Assembly (NCBI RefSeq): GCF_011761945.1 | Contig: NZ_JAASQV010000003.1 | Span: 47,442-111,441 of the forward strand | Source of the DNA: Sphingomonas leidyi | Lineage (GTDB): Bacteria > Pseudomonadota > Alphaproteobacteria > Sphingomonadales > Sphingomonadaceae | Length of the DNA stretch: 64,000 bases | Reading direction: 5' to 3' | Shown here: positions 34,899 to 43,039 of the stretch, in pieces | Layout: each line of letters opens with the position of its first letter | Numbering within the stretch: the first letter of the stretch is position 1 | Position numbers and translations under genes: made by a program | The notes under the pieces: model-generated | The model's database searches: none | Told to the model about the DNA's origin: nothing | The model's input: only the letters and a program-made list of their open reading frames with translations

Positions 34899-37800
34899 AT
34901 GGGGATTATGCGGGGGCGTGCCGCCCTGTTGGGGGCGACTGCTTGTATCTTCGTAATGACGGCGCCGGCGGCTTCGGCGCAGCGGCGTAGCTTCGACGTA
35001 TCGGCGCAGGCCGCGGAAACCGGCATCGTCGCGCTGGGCCATCAGGCCGATATCCAGATCATCGCCGCCCGCAAATATACCAGCGGGAAGCGCACCGCCT
35101 CCGTGCATGGCGAGATGACGATCGACCAGGCGCTCGGCGCGCTGCTCGAGGGCACGGGGCTGGTCGCGCGCCAGACCGGCGCCAAGACCTATGTAGTGCT
35201 GCCCGCCGCCGGCGCGGTGACGCCCACCTCCAGCGCCCCGCCCGCGCCCGTCCGGCCCGTCCAGGTCTCGGGCACCAGCGAAGCGCCGGGCGCGGCGCAG
35301 GACGATGGCCCGACGGAGATCATCGTCACCGCGCAGAAGCGCGAGGAATCGATCCGGGACGTGCCGATCGCGGTGTCCGCATTCTCCGCCCAGGCGCTCG
35401 ACGACCGGAAGATCGAAGGCGGCTCGGAACTGCTGCGCGCGATTCCGAACGTCACCTTCTCGAAAAGCAATTTCAGCATGTACAATTTCTCGATTCGCGG
35501 GATCGGGACCAAGGCGATTTCGGCATCGAGCGATCCGGCGGTCGCAGTGAGCTTCAACAACACGCCGCTGGTGCGCAACCGACTGTTCGAATCGGAATTC
35601 TTCGATCTGGCCCGCGTCGAGGTGCTGCGCGGCCCGCAAGGCACGCTCTATGGCCGCAACGCGACGGCCGGCGTGGTCAACGTGATCCCCGCCCTGCCGG
35701 ACGCCCATTTCGGCGCCGAAGTGAAGGCCGAGGTCGGCAATTACGGCACGATGCGCCTGAACGGCATGATCAACGTTCCGCTCGGCGACACGCTGGGCAT
35801 CCGCGTCGCCGGCGCCTGGACCAGCCGCGAGGGCTTCGACTACAACAGCTTCACCAAGCGGGACGTCAACGGGCGCAACCTCTGGTCGACCCGCGGAACG
35901 GTGCAATGGATTCCCAGCGACCGGTTTCGCGCGAACCTGATCTGGCAGCATTTCGACGAGGACGACAACCGGGCGCGCACGGGCAAGCAGCTGTGCACCA
36001 CCGATCCCGGCCCGGCGAAGGTCGGCAACGTCACGATCACCAATCCGAGCCTGCGCGGCAAGCTGAGCCAGGGCTGCCTGCCGGGCTCGCTCTATGACGA
36101 TGCGGCCTATGGCGTGCCCAATGGGCGCAGCCTCGTCTATCTGAAAGTGCCCTCCGACATCCTGCTCGGCTTCCAGCCCAACCCCGCCCGCCCCGACCGG
36201 CGGGGCGGGCCGCGCGTCAACGTCCTCAAGGACGCCGACCCTTTTGCCGGGGTGACGCAATCGCGGAACCTGCGTGAGATATCGACCAGCTACGACCCGG
36301 TGTTCCGCGCGACGAACGACGTCTACCAGCTCAACCTCGAGTTCGTGCCCGCCGAAGGGCTGAAGCTGGTGTCGCAGACCGCCTATGCCCGCGACCGCTA
36401 TTATTCCTCGCAGGACTATAACCGGTTCGTCAGCAACCCGATCTTCAACGACTCCTCGCAGCTCCTCCTCGACGTGCTCGGCCGGACCATGGACACGTCG
36501 GAACTGCCCACCCCGGGCGGCATATATTGCGATCCCCAGCTCGGCTGCTCCGACCGAATGGTCTCGGTCGACATAAGTCGTTCTAGAAATCGCCAATGGT
36601 CTCAGGAGTTCCGACTTCAATCGAGCTTCAGCGGACCGCTCAATTTCAACCTTGGATTGAACTATCTCGATTTCAAATCCAAGGACGATTACTACGTCTT
36701 CAATAACATGTTCACCCTGATCGCCGACTGGTATTACAGCCGCGGCGGCACGACGCTCAAGCCGGCGGTCGCGCCCTGCGGACTCGGCTTCGAAGCACGC
36801 GAATGCCCCTATGTCGACCGCAACCCCCTGGGAAGCCTCGACAATCAGGGCCACAACTACTTTCTGAGCCAGAATGGCGTGCGGATCAAAAGCAAGGCCG
36901 CCTTTGGCGAGCTCTACTGGAACGCCACCGACAATCTGAAGCTGACCGTGGGCCTGCGCTACACGCAGGACGAGAAGGTCTCGACCCAGATTCCCAGCCA
37001 GCTGCTGCTGGGCGGCGGCACCGGTACGCCGTTCCCCGGCGACACCACCGGCGGCCGGGTGAACAGCGGCTATCCCGCCCTGCCCGACATCCACCAGAAA
37101 TGGGGGAAGTTCACCGGGCGCGCGGTGATCGACTGGAAGCCGACGCTCAGCTTCACCGACGACACGCTCCTCTATCTTTCGGCGGCCCGCGGCTACAAGG
37201 GCGGCGGCGTCAATCCGCCTCGCGTCGATTTCAACCCGGCGATCGTGCAGTACCAGTTCCTGCCGCAGACCTTTCGGCCGGAATATGTCAACGCCTTCGA
37301 GATCGGCACGAAGAACGCCTTTGCCGGCCGCAAGTTGACTCTGAACGCCACTGCATTCCTGTACGATTACAAGGATTACCAGATCTCGCAGATCGTCGAC
37401 CGGATTGCCTATAACGAGAATTTCGGCGCCACGAGCATGGGATTGGAGCTGGAGGCGGCATGGCGCCCCTCGCGCGCCTTTCGCATCGACGGCAATTTCG
37501 GCCTCCTCAAGACGCGGCTGAAGAAGGGCTCGGAATCGATCGACGTGATGAACCGGACGCAGGGCGATCCGGACTGGGTGGTGCTGCGGCCCTGGCTGCA
37601 GGTCCCCTCGAACTGCATCGCGCCCCGCGCGCTGGTGGAGAAGGTGCTGCCGTCGGGCAACGAGATCGCGCTGGCCGCACTCTGCCCGGGCGCGACCCGC
37701 ATCGGCACCTACAACCCGGCGGTGGACAGCAAGTTCAAGCTCTACAACACCTATGGCTTCACCTATGATCCGTTCGCGCCCTACAATGCGAGCACGGTCG

Positions 37801-38228
37801 GCCTGAACATCGCCCAGGGCGGAAGCGGCGCGCCCAATGGCGGGCGCGGCTTCGCCGCCGACCTCACCGGCAACGAGCTGCCCAACGCCCCGCGCTGGAC
37901 CGCCAATGTCGGCGCGCAATACACTTTCTTCCTGGATGGTGGAGACTGGGAACTCACGCTGCGCGGTGACTATTACCGTCAGTCAAAAAGCTATGCGCGC
38001 GTTTATAACACCGCCTATGATCGCCTGAGAGCGTGGGACAACGTAAATGCAGCCCTGACTTTGTCTCGGCCGAAATCCGACATTACATTTCAGCTCTACG
38101 TAAAGAACCTTTTCAACAACACCCCGATCACGGACTTCTTTACGAATGCCGATGATACTGGCCTGACAACCAACGTATTCACGTTGGACCCTCGCATCGT
38201 GGGATTCAACATCATGAAGCGATTCTGA
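34899..38228 (+). CDS. STN-domain TonB-dependent receptor (signalling transducer)
   Basis: A 1109-residue outer-membrane receptor with AGGGAGAGG before the ATG. The signal peptide ends near ASA (27-28). An STN signalling domain follows at about 30-95 (FDVSAQAAETGIVALGHQADIQI), then a linker rich in Pro/Ala, and a plug from about 145 (EIIVTAQKREESIRDVPIAVSAF) with VEVLRGPQGTLYGRNATAGVVNV, the plug pattern of many sphingomonad receptors. The barrel ends IMKRF. The preceding sigma/FecR genes match its STN domain. Two stretches, about 36560-36720 and 37960-38228, use visibly more A/T-ending codons than the rest, hinting at a mosaic origin. The ligand is not identifiable. Confidence 0.92.
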   Translation: MGIMRGRAALLGATACIFVMTAPAASAQRRSFDVSAQAAETGIVALGHQADIQIIAARKYTSGKRTASVHGEMTIDQALGALLEGTGLVARQTGAKTYVVLPAAGAVTPTSSAPPAPVRPVQVSGTSEAPGAAQDDGPTEIIVTAQKREESIRDVPIAVSAFSAQALDDRKIEGGSELLRAIPNVTFSKSNFSMYNFSIRGIGTKAISASSDPAVAVSFNNTPLVRNRLFESEFFDLARVEVLRGPQGTLYGRNATAGVVNVIPALPDAHFGAEVKAEVGNYGTMRLNGMINVPLGDTLGIRVAGAWTSREGFDYNSFTKRDVNGRNLWSTRGTVQWIPSDRFRANLIWQHFDEDDNRARTGKQLCTTDPGPAKVGNVTITNPSLRGKLSQGCLPGSLYDDAAYGVPNGRSLVYLKVPSDILLGFQPNPARPDRRGGPRVNVLKDADPFAGVTQSRNLREISTSYDPVFRATNDVYQLNLEFVPAEGLKLVSQTAYARDRYYSSQDYNRFVSNPIFNDSSQLLLDVLGRTMDTSELPTPGGIYCDPQLGCSDRMVSVDISRSRNRQWSQEFRLQSSFSGPLNFNLGLNYLDFKSKDDYYVFNNMFTLIADWYYSRGGTTLKPAVAPCGLGFEARECPYVDRNPLGSLDNQGHNYFLSQNGVRIKSKAAFGELYWNATDNLKLTVGLRYTQDEKVSTQIPSQLLLGGGTGTPFPGDTTGGRVNSGYPALPDIHQKWGKFTGRAVIDWKPTLSFTDDTLLYLSAARGYKGGGVNPPRVDFNPAIVQYQFLPQTFRPEYVNAFEIGTKNAFAGRKLTLNATAFLYDYKDYQISQIVDRIAYNENFGATSMGLELEAAWRPSRAFRIDGNFGLLKTRLKKGSESIDVMNRTQGDPDWVVLRPWLQVPSNCIAPRALVEKVLPSGNEIALAALCPGATRIGTYNPAVDSKFKLYNTYGFTYDPFAPYNASTVGLNIAQGGSGAPNGGRGFAADLTGNELPNAPRWTANVGAQYTFFLDGGDWELTLRGDYYRQSKSYARVYNTAYDRLRAWDNVNAALTLSRPKSDITFQLYVKNLFNNTPITDFFTNADDTGLTTNVFTLDPRIVGFNIMKRF

Positions 38229-38303
38229 GACGAACCGTTCAACGCAATTAATTTTACGTTAAATCTGAATACTCTTGAATAAAATGACAGATAAGTTATA
38301 GTC

Positions 38304-38331
38304 GAGTCGCACTGATAAGACAGTGCGAATC
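38304..38331. repeat. Inverted repeat in A/T-rich leader of small secreted protein gene
   Basis: GAGTCGCACTG (38304-38314), loop ATAAGA, then CAGTGCGAATC (38321-38331): eleven-base arms with one mismatch and an eight-base perfect core. It lies in an A/T-rich 124-base gap between the receptor stop and the next ATG. It may be a 5' leader hairpin of the small gene, an operator, or part of a weak terminator. Confidence 0.5.
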
Positions 38332-38352
38332 AAATAACGCGGGAGATGATAA

Positions 38353-38781
38353 ATGAACAGGCTCAACAAACTCGTCCTGATTTCATCGGCTGTTGTTGGT
38401 TCGACGTTCTTCGGTTCGGCGGCCATGGCTCAGGCTGCACCGAACGGCGTTCTGAACGGCGTCGTCGTCGCCACCAAGGGCATCACCGTCACGTGCGATC
38501 TGAAGCTCACTCTCGATGCGGCCAACAACAAGGGCTCGATCGAGATGAACCCCGGCGACACGAACTGCGCCGCGCTGCACTTCAACAACATGCCGTACAC
38601 CACCTCCTATTCGGCCGGCGTCCTGACGTTCCACAACGTCGATGTGACCACGATCACCATCGGCGACTGCTATGGCGACATCAGCGGCACCTGGGATGGC
38701 AGCACCCTGACCATCAGCGGCGCCGTCCTTCCGCCCCACACCGGTGGTCCGGCCTGCACGGTCGATGGCTTTGCCGCCTGA
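38353..38781 (+). CDS. Small secreted four-cysteine protein (142 aa), unknown function
   Basis: The ATG at 38353 follows GGGAG. A clear signal peptide ends near MAQ-A (about 27). The mature part of about 115 residues is beta-rich with Ser/Thr/Gly and four cysteines (ITVTCDLKL, DTNCAALHF, IGDCYGDISGTW, PACTVDGFAA), able to form two disulfides. The GDCYGDISGTWDGSTLTI block reminds me of PraB-type secreted proteins linked to growth on hydrophobic substrates in other bacteria; this is a memory-based similarity I cannot test. It has its own leader and a downstream terminator, so it is probably an independently and perhaps strongly expressed gene. Confidence 0.75.
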   Translation: MNRLNKLVLISSAVVGSTFFGSAAMAQAAPNGVLNGVVVATKGITVTCDLKLTLDAANNKGSIEMNPGDTNCAALHFNNMPYTTSYSAGVLTFHNVDVTTITIGDCYGDISGTWDGSTLTISGAVLPPHTGGPACTVDGFAA

Positions 38782-38817
38782 ATGAAGGTGCACTCACCCT
38801 CTCAACACTGAAACTCG

Positions 38818-38844
38818 GCGGGCGCATTGCTTCGGTGCGCCCGC
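38818..38844 (+). terminator. Rho-independent-type terminator after small secreted protein
   Basis: Nine-base perfect arms GCGGGCGCA (38818-38826) and TGCGCCCGC (38836-38844) enclose a nine-base loop and are followed by TTCATTTCCC. It starts 36 bases after the stop of the 142-aa protein gene. The stem is strong and the tail pyrimidine-rich, although not a pure T-run. Confidence 0.7.
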
Positions 38845-39004
38845 TTCATTTCCCTGCAGTGCGGGCGCATCCCCGTACCGCGGTGTCGTTATCGTCCTTG
38901 CCTCCGGCCACAAGGCAGCGCGCCTTGATTTGACCGGAGCGTTAGTCATTACGGGTCCACGGCGTCGTATCGGGGGAATCCGGAGTGCGGAAAGTACGCG
39001 GTCT

Positions 39005-41560
39005 ATGATGCCCCTGGCCCGTTTCTCCGTGCTGCTGTCCCTTGCACTGCCCATGACGCTGCCCCAGGGTGCCAGGGCGCAGACGGCGGGCGAAAAGCCG
39101 GGCGCAGCCACCGGCCCGCAGGACCGCCCCTCTCCCGCCGAAGCGCAGCCGGGGGACGAGATCGTCGTCACCGCCCGGCGCTATGGCGAAGCCAGGATAG
39201 CCGCCGAGACGGAGTTCGGCGAGGATGAGATCGCCAGCCACGGCGCGGACAGCATCCAGGACCTGCTGGCTCGCCTGACGCCCTTCATCGGCAATAGCGG
39301 CAGCGACGACGAACCGGTCCTGCTGATCAACGGCCGGCCGGCGGATGGCGACCGCTCGATCCTGTCCTATCCGGCGGAAGCGCTGAACCGCCTCGCCGTG
39401 CTGAAGCCGGATGCCGCGGCGCAATATGGCTATCCGCCCGGCCGGCGCGTCGTCAATCTGGTCCTGAAGCAGCACTTCGCCAGCCTGAACCTGGACGCGG
39501 GCATGACCGCAGCGACCGCGGGAGGGCAATATGGCGGCGATCTTTCCGCGGGCCGGGTGACGATCGACGGGCCGACCCGCTGGAACGTGCAGGCGCGCAT
39601 CAGCCGGGACTCGGCGCTCCGCAAGAGCGCGCGCAGCCTCCCCGCGGCAGCGGGCATCTTCGACGGCACGGGCTATGTCACCGCGCCCGGCGGCGGAGAG
39701 ATCGACCCGGCGCTCAGCCAGCTCGCCGGTCGGCCGGTGGGCCTTGCCGCCATCCCCCCGGGGGCCGCATCGCAGGCGCCGACGCTCGCGGACTTCGCCG
39801 GCACCGCGGACCGCACGCATCCGGTCGATCCCGATGCATATGAGACATTGCTGCCGTCGAAGCGCTCGATATTGCTCAGCGCCGGCGTCACCCGTCCGAT
39901 AGGGGCGTTTTCGGCATCGCTGAGCTTCAATGCCACCAGCATCGGGAGCAACGGGCTGCGCGGGCTGCCCATGGCTTCGATCGAGATCCCGGCCGGCAGC
40001 CCCTGGTCGCCCTTCGGCAACGCGGTGCTCCTGGTGCGCCCCTTTGCCGGCGAGCGGGCGCTGCGCAACGATAACAGCTCGCAAACGCTGGGCACGTCGC
40101 TGACGCTGACGGGCCGGATCGCGGATTGGCAGGTTACGCTTTCCGGCAGCTATGGACGCAATTGGACGGACAGCCTGATCGAGCGCGGAATCGATGCGCG
40201 CAGCGTGCAGCAACTGGTCGCCGCTGGCGATCCCGCGTTCAATCCCTATGGCCCGTGGAGCACGCGGTTCCTGCTGGCGGGCCGCAATCGCGCGAAAGGC
40301 GACAATCTCTCCGCCCGGCTCAACGTCATCAAGACGGCGATCGATCTCCCGGCGGGGCCCCTGACCGCCAATTTCTCGATCAATGCCAGCCGCAACAGCC
40401 TGGAGAGCCGGAACGGAGACCTTTCGGGCAATCTCGTCGTCACCGATCGGGCATCCGGCCGGATCGACGGGCAGCTCTCCCTGAACGTCCCGCTGTCCCG
40501 GCGCGGAAAGGATAGTGCCGGCCCGCTCGGCGACCTGGCGCTCAACCTGGTCGCGGGCGGCCAGTCGCTCTCGGGGGGCAGCCTGCAGAAGCGGTTCGGC
40601 GCCGGGCTGACCTGGACGCCGCATCCCGTCCTCCAGCTTCGCGGCACGCTGGAGGATGTCGAGGCAGCCCCCTCGCCCGAACAGCTCGACGGCCCCGTCG
40701 TCACGACGATCAACCGGATCTACGACTATGCGCGGCAGGAAGCGGTCGATGCCATATGGATCCTGGGCGGGAACCCGAATCTGGGCCGCGGCCGGCGCCA
40801 GAGTCGCGCGTTGACGGCAATGGTGCGTCCGCTGGCGGACCAGACGCTGACGCTGAACTTCGGCTATAGCGAGCAGGTCGCCAAGGGCGGCGTCGCGCCC
40901 TTCCCCGAGTTGACGCCGGCGATCGAGGCAGCCTTTCCGGAGCGCGTGACGCGGGATGCCGCGGGCCATCTGGTCTCGGTCGACGCGCGCGCCATCAATC
41001 TAGCCCGCGATACCAGCGCCGAGCTGACTTCGGGCATCGCACTGCTGCTGCCGCGCCGCGGCAAGGCCATGCCCGCCGCCGGGGCCAGTGCCGATCCGAT
41101 GCGCTGGAGCATCTCGCTCAACTATCGCCGCCGCCTGAAGAGCGAATTGCTGACGCGCGCCGGCATTCCGCCGATCGATCAGCTCGGCCCCGACAGCGGC
41201 CAGTCCCGCGATTTCGTCTCGCTCCAGGCGACCGCGGGAAAGCGGGGCATCGGCGCAACGCTGAACGGGAACTGGAGCGGTTCCGCGCGCCTGCGCAACG
41301 CCGGGCCGGGCGGCGCCTATCGCTTTGCCCCCTCGTCGATCCTCAACCTGTCGCTCTTCGTCGAGCCCGAACACATCCTGCCCGGCGCGGCGAAAACGCC
41401 CTGGCTGAAGAATGTGAAGCTCTCGCTCGACATCCGGAACCTGTTCGACGGCTATCGCCGGGCGACCCTGGAAGACGGCAGCATCCCGGCCGGATATACG
41501 CGCTACCAGATCGATCCGCTGGGGCGCACCGTGCGCCTGTCCATCCGGAAGCGCTTCTAG
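39005..41560 (+). CDS. Atypical TonB-dependent receptor-like protein, orphan
   Basis: An 851-residue predicted outer-membrane protein. The double ATG at 39005 is chosen because a signal peptide begins there (hydrophobic core, ARA-Q near 24-25); the Shine-Dalgarno is weak. The start of the plug reads DEIVVTARRYGEARIAAETEF, then LLINGRPADGDRSILSYPAEALNRLAVLKPDAAAQYGYPPGRRVVNLVLK. This replaces the usual YGSDAxxGVVN with YGYPPGRRVVN. The barrel ends in SIRKRF. There is no STN domain and no obvious enzyme partner; it follows the terminator of the small secreted gene and converges with the M20 peptidase. The ligand and even the transport role are unclear. Confidence 0.82.
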   Translation: MMPLARFSVLLSLALPMTLPQGARAQTAGEKPGAATGPQDRPSPAEAQPGDEIVVTARRYGEARIAAETEFGEDEIASHGADSIQDLLARLTPFIGNSGSDDEPVLLINGRPADGDRSILSYPAEALNRLAVLKPDAAAQYGYPPGRRVVNLVLKQHFASLNLDAGMTAATAGGQYGGDLSAGRVTIDGPTRWNVQARISRDSALRKSARSLPAAAGIFDGTGYVTAPGGGEIDPALSQLAGRPVGLAAIPPGAASQAPTLADFAGTADRTHPVDPDAYETLLPSKRSILLSAGVTRPIGAFSASLSFNATSIGSNGLRGLPMASIEIPAGSPWSPFGNAVLLVRPFAGERALRNDNSSQTLGTSLTLTGRIADWQVTLSGSYGRNWTDSLIERGIDARSVQQLVAAGDPAFNPYGPWSTRFLLAGRNRAKGDNLSARLNVIKTAIDLPAGPLTANFSINASRNSLESRNGDLSGNLVVTDRASGRIDGQLSLNVPLSRRGKDSAGPLGDLALNLVAGGQSLSGGSLQKRFGAGLTWTPHPVLQLRGTLEDVEAAPSPEQLDGPVVTTINRIYDYARQEAVDAIWILGGNPNLGRGRRQSRALTAMVRPLADQTLTLNFGYSEQVAKGGVAPFPELTPAIEAAFPERVTRDAAGHLVSVDARAINLARDTSAELTSGIALLLPRRGKAMPAAGASADPMRWSISLNYRRRLKSELLTRAGIPPIDQLGPDSGQSRDFVSLQATAGKRGIGATLNGNWSGSARLRNAGPGGAYRFAPSSILNLSLFVEPEHILPGAAKTPWLKNVKLSLDIRNLFDGYRRATLEDGSIPAGYTRYQIDPLGRTVRLSIRKRF

Positions 41561-41719
41561 CACGGCGGCGGGGAAGCGGGCCGGGCCGCCTCGGCGACGC
41601 CCGAACCGCTTGTCCTTCCGCCGCCATCCCGATTTACATCGTCATCGCCGGCCTCGCAGGGACGACGGGGTTTGCCGATCGGGTCGTTGTCCCCGGGGGC
41701 CCGTCCTTCCCTCGACGCC

Positions 41720-43039
41720 TCACCGCCTGGCGGGCCGCCCCGCGCCCAGGCGCGTGATCAGGATGGCCGCGCGCTTTGCCTGGCGCCGGATACTCGCAAG
41801 GTCGACGGTCTCGCCCGGCGCGTGATCGCCGGTGCTGTAGGTGCCGAGGCCGGCCAGGCTGTCGACGTCCTGCGCGACGAACGAGATGTCCCCGGCGCCG
41901 CGCTTGAGCGGGTCGAGCGGCGCCATCTCGGCCAGGCCGAGGTCGCGGTTGACGCCGTTGAGTGCCGCCAGCAGCGCCTTGTTCCCCTCGGTCGGCGCCA
42001 TCGCCGGATAGCCTTCGCCGAATTCGATCCTGGCATCGGTGCCCGGGGCGTGCGCCGCCACGATCGATTCCATCTTCGCGCGGATCCGCGCGGTCTGCTC
42101 GACGCTCAGCGTGCGGAAATCGCCGGTCGCGACGGCGGTGGCGGCGATGATGTTGGTCTTGCCCGCGGCCCTGGCATTGCCGCTCTCGTCGATCGCGGCG
42201 CTGGCGCCGCCGGCGATCACCCCGGCGTTGAAGGTGAGGTTGGGCTCGGGCAGCTCCTTGCGGAAGGCCGCCAGGATGCGCGCCAGCTCGTTGATCGCGC
42301 CGTCGCCGAAATCGGGGCCGAAGATCAGCGAGCTATGGCCGGTCTTGCCGGTCGCGGTGATCCGCCAGTCGGTGACCGAGCGACGCGCGATCGAGCCCAT
42401 GTCCTTGCCGCCGTCGATCACCAGCCCCTCGAAATCGAGCGCGACATCGGCGCGCCTGCCCGCGGCGATCAGATCGGCGCGCGCAATGCTGTGCGGGCTG
42501 CCGGCATCCTCCTCGTCGCCGGTGAGCATGATCTCGATATTCGCGTCCTTGAGCGTGCCCGCCGCCTGCATGGCCCGCAGCGCCGCGACCATCACGACCA
42601 TGCCGCCCTTGTCGTCGCCCGCGCCCGGCCCCTCGGCCTTGTCGCCGGTGCGGACGAACTTCTGGAAGGGCGAGCCCGGCTCGAACACCGTGTCGAGATG
42701 GCCGATCAGCAGGATGCGCCTGCCGCCCGGCTTGCCGCGATGGACCGCGATCAGATGGCCGGCGCGCTGGACGGCGTCCATCGGCTTCCAGCTGACGACG
42801 AAGCCGAGCGGCTCGAGCTCGGCGCGCATCATCTCGCCGACCTTCGCCACCCCCTGCAGGTTCAGCGTGCCGCTGTTCTGGTCGACCAGCCGGGCGAGCA
42901 GCGCCACCGAACGCTCGAACTCGGCATCGACCGTGCGGTCGATCGCCCTTTCGGGCTTCGACAGTCCCTGCGCCGCGGCGGGCGCCGCCCCCGCCAGCAG
43001 CGACGAGGCGAGAAGAATCGCTCCGGCCTTGCGGATCAC
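41720..43039 (-). CDS. Secreted M20 metallopeptidase, glutamate-carboxypeptidase-like
   Basis: A 439-residue zinc exopeptidase of the CPG2 type, which removes C-terminal glutamate from peptides or folates. The GTG at 43039 overlaps the stop of the upstream receptor gene and starts a signal peptide (AAA-Q, about 23-24). Metal and catalytic motifs are IGHLDTV (His114, Asp116), GAGDDKGG (Asp142), TGDEEDAG (Glu176 catalytic, Glu177 metal) and the late TGDHAPGE histidine. The dimerisation domain lies in the middle (about 220-330). Being coupled to a TonB receptor, it probably acts in the periplasm on the imported peptide. Glutamate specificity is from family resemblance only. Confidence 0.88.
   Translation of the reverse strand: MIRKAGAILLASSLLAGAAPAAAQGLSKPERAIDRTVDAEFERSVALLARLVDQNSGTLNLQGVAKVGEMMRAELEPLGFVVSWKPMDAVQRAGHLIAVHRGKPGGRRILLIGHLDTVFEPGSPFQKFVRTGDKAEGPGAGDDKGGMVVMVAALRAMQAAGTLKDANIEIMLTGDEEDAGSPHSIARADLIAAGRRADVALDFEGLVIDGGKDMGSIARRSVTDWRITATGKTGHSSLIFGPDFGDGAINELARILAAFRKELPEPNLTFNAGVIAGGASAAIDESGNARAAGKTNIIAATAVATGDFRTLSVEQTARIRAKMESIVAAHAPGTDARIEFGEGYPAMAPTEGNKALLAALNGVNRDLGLAEMAPLDPLKRGAGDISFVAQDVDSLAGLGTYSTGDHAPGETVDLASIRRQAKRAAILITRLGAGRPARR

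Noticed and set aside
33314..38228. Ferric-citrate or siderophore uptake system
   Set aside because: The sigma/FecR/STN-receptor layout is Fec-like, but no siderophore reductase, periplasmic binding protein or iron gene is present, so the ligand stays open.
41561..41719. Possible terminator or small RNA between the atypical receptor and the M20 peptidase
   Set aside because: The gap is GC-rich with several imperfect complementary pieces but no clean stem or tail.
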